Shown here piece after piece: positions 46,101-53,814 of a stretch of DNA of 64,000 nt. The stretch spans positions 62,001-126,000 of the forward strand of contig NZ_JAFEUU010000003.1 in NCBI RefSeq assembly GCF_017355885.1, written 5' to 3'. How positions within the stretch are numbered: position 1 is the first letter of the stretch; each line of letters opens with the position of its first letter. The translations under genes were made by a program, and so were the position numbers. The notes under the pieces are model-generated. The model was not told where the DNA came from. It saw nothing but the letters and a program-made list of their open reading frames with translations, and did not search any database. Source of the stretch: Sabulicella rubraurantiaca (GTDB lineage Bacteria; Pseudomonadota; Alphaproteobacteria; Acetobacterales; Acetobacteraceae).

Positions 46101-46190
46101 TACCTCCGCCGCTTCGCGCTGGAACGGGTGGAGACGGTGAACACTGCCGCTGCGGGCGGCAATGCGGCGCTGCTGGCGGGGCGGGGCTAG
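43113..46190 (+). CDS. putA: Bifunctional proline dehydrogenase/P5C dehydrogenase
   Basis: A 1025-aa PutA that oxidises proline to glutamate in two steps. The FAD-dependent proline dehydrogenase barrel spans roughly residues 150-470 (HGISVKLSALHPRF, DAEEQDRLELSLEV, LVKGAYWDTEVKRAQ, RRLLENGANSSFV). The NAD-dependent aldehyde dehydrogenase domain spans about 530-1000 (ISPWNFPLAIFLGQVAA, LIAETGGINAMFVDAT, FRSAGQRCSALRLL with the catalytic cysteine near 816). It lacks the N-terminal ribbon-helix-helix DNA-binding domain of E. coli PutA, which fits control by a separate PutR encoded divergently. The start is ATG 43113. Confidence 0.96.
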   Translation: MDLAPTPDFAPGLLAPYAPPQDAALAPLREALPALPPEREASVDALARRLVAAVRTGSGLGGVEELLRQYALDTREGLALMVLAESLLRVPDSETADRLIEDRLGSADFAHPRTGGTWLGDASAWALGLSVRVIRPGETPEGVLAALGRRIGLPALRTATRQAVKLLGGHFVLGQTIEEALGRAASPAGRAFRHSFDMLGEGARTEEDARRYERSYAEAIEAIGRAAGNAPLPARHGISVKLSALHPRFIATARPRVLRELVPVLNRLMRAARAHDLNFTVDAEEQDRLELSLEVMERALDDPELAGWDGFGLAVQAYGKRAMAVLDWAEALAERLDRRLMIRLVKGAYWDTEVKRAQERGLDGYPVWTRKPATDLAYMACAARMLRMRPRIFAQFATHNALTVAAILERAGDAQGFEFQRLHGMGDALYAELRKLRPEVAVRTYAPVGGHADLLAYLVRRLLENGANSSFVSLAADPAVPVERLLERPEAALAREGGPSLPLPRDLYGDRPNSRGVEFGHAASLRRLVEGVRRENGPWHAAPLVDGQVLPGATRELHDPATGRVIGTVTESAEAAPRAMAAAHAYAPRWDRTPPDQRAAMLERAADLLEAERDAFLALLAREGGKTLDDGVAEIREAADFLRFYANGARRLFRPEALPGPTGESNVLTRHGRGAWLCISPWNFPLAIFLGQVAAALAAGNAVVAKPAEQTPLVAARAVALLHRAGIPAGALHLVPGDGAVGAALVEDPRVAGVAFTGGTDTAWRINRALAAKNGPIVPLIAETGGINAMFVDATALPEQVADDVCASAFRSAGQRCSALRLLCVQDDVADRMLAMIAGAARELALGHPAEPQTEIGPVIDAEARERLLSHIARMRGEAKVILDGAAPRDGHFVAPHIFEIARPEHLREEVFGPILHVVRWRRDALGETLAGVAASGFALTLGVQSRNESFAREVLDAVPAGNSYVNRSMIGAVVGTQPFGGMGLSGTGPKAGGPDYLRRFALERVETVNTAAAGGNAALLAGRG

Positions 46191-46260
46191 ATCCTGATCC
46201 GTAGGGGCGTTTCCCGGCGCGGCCTTCCGTGTCTAGCATCGCACCCGGAGGAACACGCCA

Positions 46261-48216
46261 ATGACGCCACGCGCTGCCGGGGCACTGCTCGGGCTTTCGC
46301 TTCTCGCATCCCCGGCCGCGGCCGAGGTGCTGCGCTTCGAGCCCTCTGGTCCGCCGCAGCCCGTCTTCGAGGGGCGGAGCTTCGGCTCCGCCGGCGCCTA
46401 TGAGCGCATCGCTGCGCGCGTCACCATCGCCCTCGATCCCGAGGATGCGCGCAATGCCGGCATCGCTGACCTCGGCCTCGCGCTGCGCAACGCCCAGGGC
46501 AAGGTGGAGGCGGTGGCCGAGGCGGTGATCCTCCGCCCCGCCGATCCGTTCCGCGGCAACGGCACGCTGCTGGTCGAGGTGCCCAATCGCGGGCGCGAGC
46601 TGGCCGGGCAGCTTTATCACGACGCGGCAGCGAACGACCTCATGCTCGGGCGCAATCCGGGCAACGGCTTCCTGCTGCGCCAGGGCTACAGCATCGTCTG
46701 GGTGGGCTGGCAGAGCGACATCCCGCCCGGCGAGGGGCGCGGCGCCGGCATCCGCATGGAAGCCCCGGTGGTGCCGGGCATCACCGCTCCCTCGCGCGAG
46801 GAGTTCCTGTTCGAGAACCGCACCAGCCCGGTTACCGCGACCCTCACCTATCCCGCCGCGCGGCGGGAGGGCGCGACGCTGACCGTGCGCGCGCGCACCG
46901 AGGATGCGCGGCAGACGCCGGCGGGCCTGTCCTTCCGCTTCCTCGACGACCGCCGCATCGAGATCACGCGCCCCGAGGGCTTCGACGCCGCCGCGCTCTA
47001 CGAGTTCATCTATGAGGCGAAGGACCCGACCGTGCAGGGCATGGCTTTCGCCGCCTTCCGCGACATCGCCTCCTTCCTGCGCTGGGAGAAGGGATTGCAG
47101 AACCCGCTGGCGCGCGACGGCCGCGTCTCGGTGGACCGCGCCATCCTGCACGGCGTCTCCCAATCCGGTCGCGTGGTGCGCGACTTCCTGCATGGCGGCT
47201 TCAACGAGGACGAGGCGGGGCGGCGCGTCTATGACGTCATGCTGCCGCATATCCCGGGCACGCGGCGCTCCTTCACCAATGCGCGCTTCGCCCAGCCCAG
47301 CCGCAACCCGACGCCGCATGGCGACCGCCACTACCCGGTGGACCAGTTCCCCTTCGCCTATGCAGAGTCGGAGGACCACCTGACCGGCCGCCGCGACGGG
47401 CTGCTGCGCCGCTGCCGCATCACGGGCACCTGCCCGCTGATCATGCAGACCGACAGCGAATACGAGTTCTGGGGCGCCCGCGCCTCGCTGCTCGTCACCG
47501 ACACGCGCGGCCGTCACCTCGACCTGCCGCCCGAGGTGCGGGCCTATGCGCTGACCGGACATCCGCATTTCGCCCTCGCCTCCGCCACGGTGGCGCGGAG
47601 CGATCGCTGCGCCCTGCCGGTGAACCCGCTCCAGGCCGGGGCGCCGCTGCGCGCCCTGATGGTGGCGATGGAGCGCTGGATGCGCGAGGGGGTGGAGCCG
47701 CCCGCCAGCCGCTTCCCCATGCGCGCCCACGGCACGCTGGCCGCGCCGGAAGGGCTCTACGCCGCCATTCCCGGCCTCGGCTACACAGGCAGCCATGCGC
47801 CCGCGCAGCTCGTGGACAACAATGTGATGCCGCCCGCGGTGCGCGGCGAATACGCGGTGCTGCTGCCGCGCGCCGACGCGGATGGCAATGCGCTGGGTGG
47901 CATCCGCGTCCCGGCCATCGAGGTGCCGCGCGCCACCTATCTCGGCTGGAATCCGCGCGCCGAAGGGTTCGGCGCCGGGGCGCTTTGCACCAACACCGGC
48001 GGCGTCGTGCCATTCGCCGCGACGCGGGCGGAGCGCGAGGCGCAGCGCGACCCGCGCCCTTCGCTGGAGGAGCGCTACCCGACCCCCGATGCCTATGTCG
48101 CCGCGGTGCGCGAGGCGGCGGAACGCCTGGTGGCGGAGCGCCTGCTGCTGGCGGAGGACGCCGATGCCATGGCGAGCGCCGCCGCCGCGGGCACGCTGGA
48201 CCGGCTGCGCCGCTGA
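46261..48216 (+). CDS. Secreted alpha/beta-hydrolase domain protein
   Basis: A 651-aa protein with a signal peptide (residues 1-21, LGLSLLASPAAAE) and the architecture of the large alpha/beta-hydrolase family often labelled Abhydrolase_10. The nucleophile elbow is HGVSQSGRVVRDFLHGG near residue 300, giving G-x-S-x-G. Other recognisable parts are LVEVPNRGRELAGQLYHDAA and PLIMQTDSEYEFWGARASL. The substrate is unknown; members are annotated only by domain. ATG 46261 is preceded by a CGGAGG site. It stands between putA and a MetE-like gene, possibly co-transcribed with the latter 48 nt away. Confidence 0.82.
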   Translation: MTPRAAGALLGLSLLASPAAAEVLRFEPSGPPQPVFEGRSFGSAGAYERIAARVTIALDPEDARNAGIADLGLALRNAQGKVEAVAEAVILRPADPFRGNGTLLVEVPNRGRELAGQLYHDAAANDLMLGRNPGNGFLLRQGYSIVWVGWQSDIPPGEGRGAGIRMEAPVVPGITAPSREEFLFENRTSPVTATLTYPAARREGATLTVRARTEDARQTPAGLSFRFLDDRRIEITRPEGFDAAALYEFIYEAKDPTVQGMAFAAFRDIASFLRWEKGLQNPLARDGRVSVDRAILHGVSQSGRVVRDFLHGGFNEDEAGRRVYDVMLPHIPGTRRSFTNARFAQPSRNPTPHGDRHYPVDQFPFAYAESEDHLTGRRDGLLRRCRITGTCPLIMQTDSEYEFWGARASLLVTDTRGRHLDLPPEVRAYALTGHPHFALASATVARSDRCALPVNPLQAGAPLRALMVAMERWMREGVEPPASRFPMRAHGTLAAPEGLYAAIPGLGYTGSHAPAQLVDNNVMPPAVRGEYAVLLPRADADGNALGGIRVPAIEVPRATYLGWNPRAEGFGAGALCTNTGGVVPFAATRAEREAQRDPRPSLEERYPTPDAYVAAVREAAERLVAERLLLAEDADAMASAAAAGTLDRLRR

Positions 48217-48264
48217 GGCACCGCCATTGCGCCACCCCGCCGCATGCGGTGGAGTGGCGCGACG

Positions 48265-49452
48265 ATGATGGAGGAAACGGGCTTGCGGCCGGACGGAACG
48301 CGTATCCTTTGCACGCACACGGGCAGCCTGCCGCGCCCGCGCGCCCTGACCCAGCTCCATGCTCGCCGCGCGCGGGGCGAAGCGGTGGACGAAGCCGCGC
48401 TCGTTCAGGCCGCCCGCGCGGCGGTGGAATCCATCGTGCCGAAGCAGGTCGGTGCCGGCATCGACATCCCCAACAACGGCGAGCAGGGGCGCGAATCCTT
48501 CGTTCTCTACTTGCGCGATCGCCTCACCGGACTGGGCGGCGAAAGCCGCCGCACCGGCTGGCAGGACGTGGATGCCTATCCGGAGTTCAAGGCGGAGTTG
48601 CAGGCTGCTTACGCCGGCAAGGAAACCGCCAGCATGACGACGAACCTGCCCGCCGCCATCGGCCCGGTGCGCTACGTGGGCGAGGCTGCGATGCGCGCCG
48701 AGTGCGAGGAGTTCCAGGCCGCGCTGGAACCGGCGCGCGACCGCATCGCCGGCGCCTTCCTGGCCGCGCCCTCGCCCGGCATCGTCGCAGCCGTGGTGCA
48801 GAACCGCCACTACGACAGCGAGGAAGCATATCTCGCGGCGCTGGCGACCGCGCTGCGCAGCGAATATGCCGCAATCTTGGAGGCGGGATTCACCCTCCAG
48901 CTCGACTGCCCCGACCTCGCCCTCGAACGCCATGCTTCCTTCCGGGACGAGCCGCTCGCGAACTTCATCGCCTTTTGCGAGAAGGTGGTGACGGCGATCA
49001 ACTGCGCCATCGAGGGACTGCCACGCGACCGCATCCGGCTGCACGTGTGCTGGGGCAATTACGAGGCCCCGCATGATGCCGACGTGCCGCTGGAGGAGAT
49101 CCTGCCTACCATCCTCCAGGCGCGGGTCGCGGGCTTCGTGCTGCCCTTCGCCAATCCGCGCCACGCGCATGAGCACCGCGCCTTCCGCCGCCTGCCGCTC
49201 GCCTCCGACCAGTATCTCGTCGCCGGGGTGATCGACACGCTGACCAATTTCGTCGAGCACCCGGAGGTGGTGGCCGAAAGGCTGGAGCGCATTGCCGACA
49301 GCATCGGCGATCCGACCCGCCTCATGGCCGGGACGGATTGCGGCTTCGACACCGCCGCCGGGCGCGGCCGCGTCGCCCCCGACGTGGTCTGGGCCAAGCT
49401 GCGCTCGATGCGCGAGGGGGCGGACATCGCCTCCCGCCGACTGCTCGGCTGA
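48265..49452 (+). CDS. MetE C-terminal-domain-like (cobalamin-independent methionine synthase family) protein
   Basis: A 395-aa TIM-barrel protein of the MetE C-terminal/UROD superfamily. Zinc-ligand-type residues are seen in RLHVCWGNYEAPHDAD (His and Cys) and MAGTDCGFDTAAGRG (Cys). The N-terminus reads LCTHTGSLPRP, as in stand-alone MetE-like and epoxyalkane:CoM transferase-like proteins. The full MetE N-terminal domain is missing, so it is probably a thiol methyl- or alkyltransferase with another substrate rather than classical methionine synthase. ATG 48265 is chosen; ATG 48268 is next. A Bug receptor follows 91 nt later and may supply the substrate. Confidence 0.8.
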   Translation: MMEETGLRPDGTRILCTHTGSLPRPRALTQLHARRARGEAVDEAALVQAARAAVESIVPKQVGAGIDIPNNGEQGRESFVLYLRDRLTGLGGESRRTGWQDVDAYPEFKAELQAAYAGKETASMTTNLPAAIGPVRYVGEAAMRAECEEFQAALEPARDRIAGAFLAAPSPGIVAAVVQNRHYDSEEAYLAALATALRSEYAAILEAGFTLQLDCPDLALERHASFRDEPLANFIAFCEKVVTAINCAIEGLPRDRIRLHVCWGNYEAPHDADVPLEEILPTILQARVAGFVLPFANPRHAHEHRAFRRLPLASDQYLVAGVIDTLTNFVEHPEVVAERLERIADSIGDPTRLMAGTDCGFDTAAGRGRVAPDVVWAKLRSMREGADIASRRLLG

Positions 49453-49543
49453 TGTGCTGGCTTTGCCTCGCGCGGCCGCCGCGACCGGTGGCCGATGCAC
49501 CCCCGAAGAAGCCGGAGGAACCGGCACAGGACAGGAGGAACCC

Positions 49544-50515
49544 ATGATCCGCCGATTGCTGCTCGCCGCCGCTGCGCTGCTGCTGCCCGCCTTGCCCGCT
49601 GCCGCGCAGGAGGCGTGGCCGGGCAACCGGCAGGTCCGCATCCTGGTCACCTATCCGCCCGGCGGCACCTCGGATTTCGTCGCGCGCCTCCTGGCGCAGC
49701 GCCTGGGTGAGGCGACGGGCGGCAACTTCGTGGTGGACAACCGCTCGGGCGGGGGCGGGGTGATCGGCTGGACCGCGGTGGTGCGCTCGCCGCCCGACGG
49801 GACGACGCTGCTGCTGACCGACAACTCGCTGGCCACCGCGCCGCCGCTCTATCCCAATCTCGGCTTCGACATCCGTACGGATTTCACGCCGATCTCGCTG
49901 GTGGTGGACTACCCGACCGTCTTCGTGGTGCCGGGCAACAGCCCCGCGCGCAATCTGCGCGACTACGTGGAAGGGCGGCGCGGTGAGGGCGAGGGGGCGG
50001 GGTTCTATGGCTCCATGGGCGCTGGTTCCTCGCCGCATCTCTACACGGAGTATCTGCAGGACCTCACGCGCATCCAGCTGACCCACGTGCCGTATCGCGG
50101 CATGGGGCCGGCCTTCACCGATTTGCTGGCCGGGCGCGTCGGCTTCCTGATCGCCGCGCCGCCCACCGTGCTGGGCGCGGTGCGCGAGGGGCGGGCGCGC
50201 GCCATCGCCATCGGCACCACGGGCGGCCGCATCCCCGTCCTGCCGGACGTGCCCACGGCGCGCGAGCAGGGCTTCGATTTCCCCTATTCCTTCTGGTACG
50301 GGCTGCTCGGCCCGCGCGGGATGAACCCGGCGGTGGTGCAGCGCATCCAGACGGAGGTGGCGCGCATCGTCGCCCTGCCCGAGGTGCGCGAGCGCTTTCT
50401 CCAGCAAGGCGCCACGCCAGTCGGCGGCGATGGCGAGGCGCTGCGGCGCGTGATGGAAGGCGACCTTCAGCGATGGAGCGAGGTGATCCGCACCAAGAAC
50501 ATCACAGTGCAGTAG
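49544..50515 (+). CDS. Bug/TctC family periplasmic solute receptor (4)
   Basis: A 323-aa Bug-family receptor starting at ATG 49544 behind GACAGGAGGAA, which clearly decides the start over a much longer open frame. Residues 1-22 form a signal peptide (MIRRLLLAAAALLLPALPAA). Family blocks are RQVRILVTYPPGGTSDFV, VDNRSGGGGVIGWTAVV and PPDGTTLLLTDN. It probably belongs with the hydrolase and MetE-like genes upstream. Two hairpins follow its stop. Confidence 0.88.
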   Translation: MIRRLLLAAAALLLPALPAAAQEAWPGNRQVRILVTYPPGGTSDFVARLLAQRLGEATGGNFVVDNRSGGGGVIGWTAVVRSPPDGTTLLLTDNSLATAPPLYPNLGFDIRTDFTPISLVVDYPTVFVVPGNSPARNLRDYVEGRRGEGEGAGFYGSMGAGSSPHLYTEYLQDLTRIQLTHVPYRGMGPAFTDLLAGRVGFLIAAPPTVLGAVREGRARAIAIGTTGGRIPVLPDVPTAREQGFDFPYSFWYGLLGPRGMNPAVVQRIQTEVARIVALPEVRERFLQQGATPVGGDGEALRRVMEGDLQRWSEVIRTKNITVQ

Positions 50516-50518
50516 AGC

Positions 50519-50557
50519 CTGATCCGCCGAGGTGAAATCACCGAGGCGGTGAATCAG
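50519..50557 (+). terminator. Structured hairpin with a GA/GA internal loop
   Basis: CTGAT-CCGCC-GA-GGTG, loop AAAT, CACC-GA-GGCGG-TGA-ATCAG. Three stacked stems enclose a symmetric GA/GA internal loop that could form sheared tandem G-A pairs. It lies 3 nt after the receptor stop and probably acts as terminator or 3'-end protector. Confidence 0.5.
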
Positions 50558-50571
50558 TCTCGCAAAGATGG

Positions 50572-50607
50572 CTGGAGCGAGATATGTCCTGGCGGATCAC
50601 GCTCCAG
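50572..50607. terminator. Hairpin between converging genes
   Basis: CTGGAGCG pairs with CGCTCCAG over a 20-nt loop, just after the stop of the minus-strand ABC permease gene. It probably ends that operon. Confidence 0.4.
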
Positions 50608-50612
50608 CGGCG

Positions 50613-51374
50613 CTATTCCTCGCTTGTCCCCCACCGCCGCAGCGCGCGGCGCTGCACCCAGCCCAGCGCCGCGAAGATGAGGATGCCCGCGACGGAGATC
50701 AGCGCCAGGGCGGCGAACATGCGCGGGATGCGAAGCTGGTAGCCCGCCTCTAGGATGCGGAAGGCGAGGCCGGAGCCCGCGCCGCCCGCCCCCGCCACGA
50801 ACTCCGCCACCACCGCGCCGATCAGCGCCAGCCCGCCCGCCACGCGCAGCCCCGCCAGGAAGAAGGGCAGGGCGGAAGGCAGGCGCAGCAGGCGCAGCGT
50901 CTGCCAGCGCGTCGCGCCATGCAGGCGGAAAAGGTCGCGCAGGTTCGGATCCGCGCTGTTCAGCCCCAGCACGGTGTTGGAAAGGATGGGGAAGAAGGCG
51001 ACGATCCAGGCGCAGATCAGCAGCGCCACCGTCACGCTGTCCACCCAGATCAGGATGAGCGGCGCGATGGCGACGATGGGCGTCACCTGCAGGATCACCG
51101 CATAGGGAAACAGCGCGCGTTCCAGCCAGCGCGACTGCGCGAAGATCACCGCCAGCAGCACCCCCGCCGCCACCGCCAGCGCCAGCGCCAGCAGCGCGAC
51201 CCGCAGCGTCGCCAGCAGGGAGCGGAACAGCAGCGGCCAATCCGCCACCAGCGCCTCGGCGATGGCGGCCGGCCCCGGCAGGATCCAGGGCGGCACGGCG
51301 AAGATGCGCAGTCCTACCTCCCATCCCAGCAGCACGAGGATTCCCAGCAGCGCGGGGGCGAGGCGCTCCGTCAC
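50613..51374 (-). CDS. ABC transporter permease (nitrate/sulfonate/THI5 type)
   Basis: A 253-aa inner-membrane permease of the BPD family (SsuC/TauC/ThiX-like). Six or so hydrophobic segments are seen. The EAA-type loop lies near residues 143-175 (NLRDLFRLHGATRWQTLRLL). It starts at GTG 51374, overlapping the ATPase stop (GTGA), and is the third gene of the operon binding protein - ATPase - permease. The substrate follows from the binding protein: probably a pyrimidine or other small heterocycle. Confidence 0.88.
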   Translation of the reverse strand: MTERLAPALLGILVLLGWEVGLRIFAVPPWILPGPAAIAEALVADWPLLFRSLLATLRVALLALALAVAAGVLLAVIFAQSRWLERALFPYAVILQVTPIVAIAPLILIWVDSVTVALLICAWIVAFFPILSNTVLGLNSADPNLRDLFRLHGATRWQTLRLLRLPSALPFFLAGLRVAGGLALIGAVVAEFVAGAGGAGSGLAFRILEAGYQLRIPRMFAALALISVAGILIFAALGWVQRRALRRWGTSEE

Positions 51375-52105
51375 GACGCCGCCTCCAGCGCTGCGGTCGC
51401 CTCGGCCAGGCGCGCGGCGAAGCCGGAGGTGGCACGGAAGCCGGGGCCGCGCGGCGCGGCATCGAAGCGCAGCTCGGCGGAAACGCGGCCCGGGCGCGGC
51501 GCCAGCACCACGAGGCGGTCGGCGAGGTAGGCGCTCTCCAGCAAGGAATGCGTGACGAACAGCACGGACACGCCGCGCGCCTGCTTCAGCGCCAGGATCT
51601 CGTCGTTCAGCCGCATCCGCGCCACCTCGTCCAGCGCGGCGAAGGGTTCGTCCATCAGCAGCAGATCGGGCTCCGTCACCAGGGCGCGAGCGATGGAGAC
51701 GCGCATCCGCATGCCGCCGGAGAGTTCGCGCGGCAGGGCACGCTCGAAGTCGCGCAGCCCCAGCGCGGCCAAGGCGGATTCGGCGCGCGCCTCGCGTTCC
51801 GCCCGCGCCATGCCGGCAAGGCGCAGCGGCAGGGCGGCGTTGTCCAGCGCCCGCGCCCAGGGCATCAGCGTCGGATCCTGGAACACGAAGCCGATCTCGC
51901 GCGGTCGGCCTTCCGGCCATTCCACCTGCCCTTCGGTCGGCGTGATCAGTCCGGCGGCGATGCGCAGCAAGGTGGACTTGCCGCAGCCCGAGGCGCCGAG
52001 CAGGCACAGAAGCTCGCCCCGCGCCACGTCCAGGGAAACACCCTCCAGCGCGCTCACGCCATTGGGAAAGCGGTGGCCGATGCCGGACAGGCGCAGCAGC
52101 GTCAC
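51371..52105 (-). CDS. ABC transporter ATP-binding protein (nitrate/sulfonate/THI5 type)
   Basis: A 244-aa ABC ATPase of the SsuB/TauB/ThiZ group. The Walker A is LLGASGCGKSTLLRIAAGL near residue 35, the Q-loop GFVFQDPTLMPW near 73, the signature LSGGMRMRVSIARAL near 127 and the Walker B DLLLMDEPFAALDE near 147. It starts at GTG 52105, 20 nt after the binding-protein gene ends. It energises the permease encoded next, to which it is translationally coupled. Confidence 0.9.
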   Translation of the reverse strand: MTLLRLSGIGHRFPNGVSALEGVSLDVARGELLCLLGASGCGKSTLLRIAAGLITPTEGQVEWPEGRPREIGFVFQDPTLMPWARALDNAALPLRLAGMARAEREARAESALAALGLRDFERALPRELSGGMRMRVSIARALVTEPDLLLMDEPFAALDEVARMRLNDEILALKQARGVSVLFVTHSLLESAYLADRLVVLAPRPGRVSAELRFDAAPRGPGFRATSGFAARLAEATAALEAAS

Positions 52106-52124
52106 GGAACCGGCGCGTCCCCCG

Positions 52125-53138
52125 TCACCCGCGCCCGATCCCCTTGTTGACGAAGGACAGGTCAAAGGCACGACGCCAGTCGAGGGCGCGCGGCACCACC
52201 TCCGCCTCCGCCATGCTCTCGAAGAAGCGGCGCCAGCGCGGCTCGGTCATGGCGCCGATGCCCAACTCGTTCGCGTCGCCAGAGCGGACGATGCCCGCCT
52301 CGTTCATCATACGGCGGCCGTAATCCAGCAGCGCCTCCGGCATGTCCGGGTTGTCGCGGCGGATCAGCGCATGGGCGTCGGCGACGTTGGTGGCGGGGTC
52401 CAGGTATTGCGCCCAGCCCTGCAGCGTCGCGTCCACGAAGCGCTGCACTGCCTCGCGCCGCCGCTCCATCGTCTGCCGGCCGATCTGGATGGTAGTGTTG
52501 TAGTTCTCGAACCCCGCATCGGCGATCAGCAGCACCACCGGGTCCACCCCCGCCTGGCGCAGGGTAAAGGGCTCGGAGCCGAGATAGCCCTGCTGCACCA
52601 GCATCCGGTCGGCCAGGAAGGGCTGCGGGTTGAAGGTGTAGGGCCGCGCCTGCTCATCGCGCAGCCCGTACTTGCGGCGCAGGAAGGGCCACCACGTCGT
52701 GCGCGCCTGGGCGCCGATCAGGATGGTGCGGCCGCGCAGCGCCTCGAAGCCGGTCAGCCCCGTATTGGGGTGGCCGAGCAGCACCTGCGCCTCCTTCTGG
52801 AAGATCGCCGCGACCGTCAGGAAGGGCAGCCCCTCGCGCACGTAGTTGAAGCTTTCCAGCGAGGAGCCCATGGACATGTCCACCCGCCCCGCGACCAGAA
52901 GCTGCGCCGGGTTGATCTGCGGCCCGCCGGTGCGGAGCTCCACCTCCAGCCCTGCCGCGCGGTAGAGACCGGCGGCCTGGGCCTGGTAGAACCCGCCATG
53001 CTCGGCCTGGGCGCGCCAGTCGGTGAGGAAGGACAGGCGCTCCATCCCCTGCGCGCGGGCGCGTCCCGCGATGGGCAGGAGGAGTGGCCCGGCGGCGAGG
53101 CCGAGCGCGGCACGGCGGTTCACCCGGAATCGAGGCAT
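52125..53138 (-). CDS. NMT1/THI5-like ABC substrate-binding protein
   Basis: A 337-aa periplasmic binding protein with a Tat-like signal (NRRAALGLAAGPLLLPIAG; twin arginine at residues 8-9). The fold is the NMT1/THI5 type (SFLTDWRAQAEHGGFYQAQA, AAGLYRAAGLEVELRTGGP). ThiY-type members bind formylaminopyrimidine, others bind HMP, riboflavin, nitrate or sulfonates. I looked for a TPP riboswitch in the upstream 78 nt and found none, so a thiamine link is unproven. It is first in a three-gene ABC operon on the minus strand. Confidence 0.85.
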   Translation of the reverse strand: MPRFRVNRRAALGLAAGPLLLPIAGRARAQGMERLSFLTDWRAQAEHGGFYQAQAAGLYRAAGLEVELRTGGPQINPAQLLVAGRVDMSMGSSLESFNYVREGLPFLTVAAIFQKEAQVLLGHPNTGLTGFEALRGRTILIGAQARTTWWPFLRRKYGLRDEQARPYTFNPQPFLADRMLVQQGYLGSEPFTLRQAGVDPVVLLIADAGFENYNTTIQIGRQTMERRREAVQRFVDATLQGWAQYLDPATNVADAHALIRRDNPDMPEALLDYGRRMMNEAGIVRSGDANELGIGAMTEPRWRRFFESMAEAEVVPRALDWRRAFDLSFVNKGIGRG

Positions 53139-53216
53139 GGGGCGGCTCCCTGGATGGTGTCGCGGATTACAGCCGGATTCGGCGCCGCGCCAGAAGCCCT
53201 CTTCGCGCGGGATGCC

Positions 53217-53723
53217 TCAGCCCCGGGCCGCCTGGCCCTGGTGCATGGGCAGAGCGCGAAATTCCCGAAGCTTCGCCGGGCGCAGCAGCAAGGCGGTGCC
53301 CCAGCCGAAGGCCCCGTTTATCAGCGCCGCGCGCAGCAGGTTCTGCACATTGCCCCCGCCATAGAGCGGCAGGCCCTTCAGCCCGGCCACCACCGTCACG
53401 GCCACCAGCGTGCAGCCTACGGCGCCGATGAGGAAGCCGGTGAGAAGGTCGGGCGCGGGGGTCCCGCGCAGCACCGCCGCGATGACGATGCCCCACACCC
53501 CGCCCCAGAACATCTGGCTGAAAAGGAGCGGCATTGGCAGGCCGAAAGGCGGATTCGGCATCATTCGTGACAGGTCCCAGCCTGGCGCCGGGGCCCGGCC
53601 GACCACCTGCGCCGCCTCGGGGATGGCGTTGGCGTAGTGGAACAGGAGGAACAGCGTGCCCTGGTGGAAGATGGCGACAGACAAGGCCCCCATCAGGAAC
53701 CCGAGCACGATCACCCTGGTCAC
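53217..53723 (-). CDS. Hypothetical integral membrane protein
   Basis: A 168-aa protein of unknown function, not a family I recognise. It has about four hydrophobic segments: residues 3-25 (VIVLGFLMGALSVAIFHQG), 70-90 (FSQMFWGGVWGIVIAAVL), 95-120 and 135-155. It starts at GTG 53723, behind GGCAGGAAC; the open frame continues upstream without support. It is divergent from the ThDP enzyme gene 91 nt away, so the promoters of the two overlap. Confidence 0.7.
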   Translation of the reverse strand: MTRVIVLGFLMGALSVAIFHQGTLFLLFHYANAIPEAAQVVGRAPAPGWDLSRMMPNPPFGLPMPLLFSQMFWGGVWGIVIAAVLRGTPAPDLLTGFLIGAVGCTLVAVTVVAGLKGLPLYGGGNVQNLLRAALINGAFGWGTALLLRPAKLREFRALPMHQGQAARG

Positions 53724-53814
53724 GTTCCTGCCCCCCGTCTTGCGGCGTGACCATCTTCGGGGGAGGCTCCCGCCGCGTCCACTTAAACTTTTCTTCAGCG
53801 AAGGAGTGCCCCCG

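Noticed and set aside
46009-49650. A 1213-codon open frame on the minus strand
   Set aside because: It lies opposite putA's end, the hydrolase and the MetE-like gene, all clear coding genes. Its translation is Arg/His/Gly-rich without motifs, as expected for a shadow frame in GC-rich DNA.
53139-53216. TPP riboswitch upstream of the THI5-like ABC operon
   Set aside because: No CTGAGA-type thi-box elements or suitable stems in the short leader.
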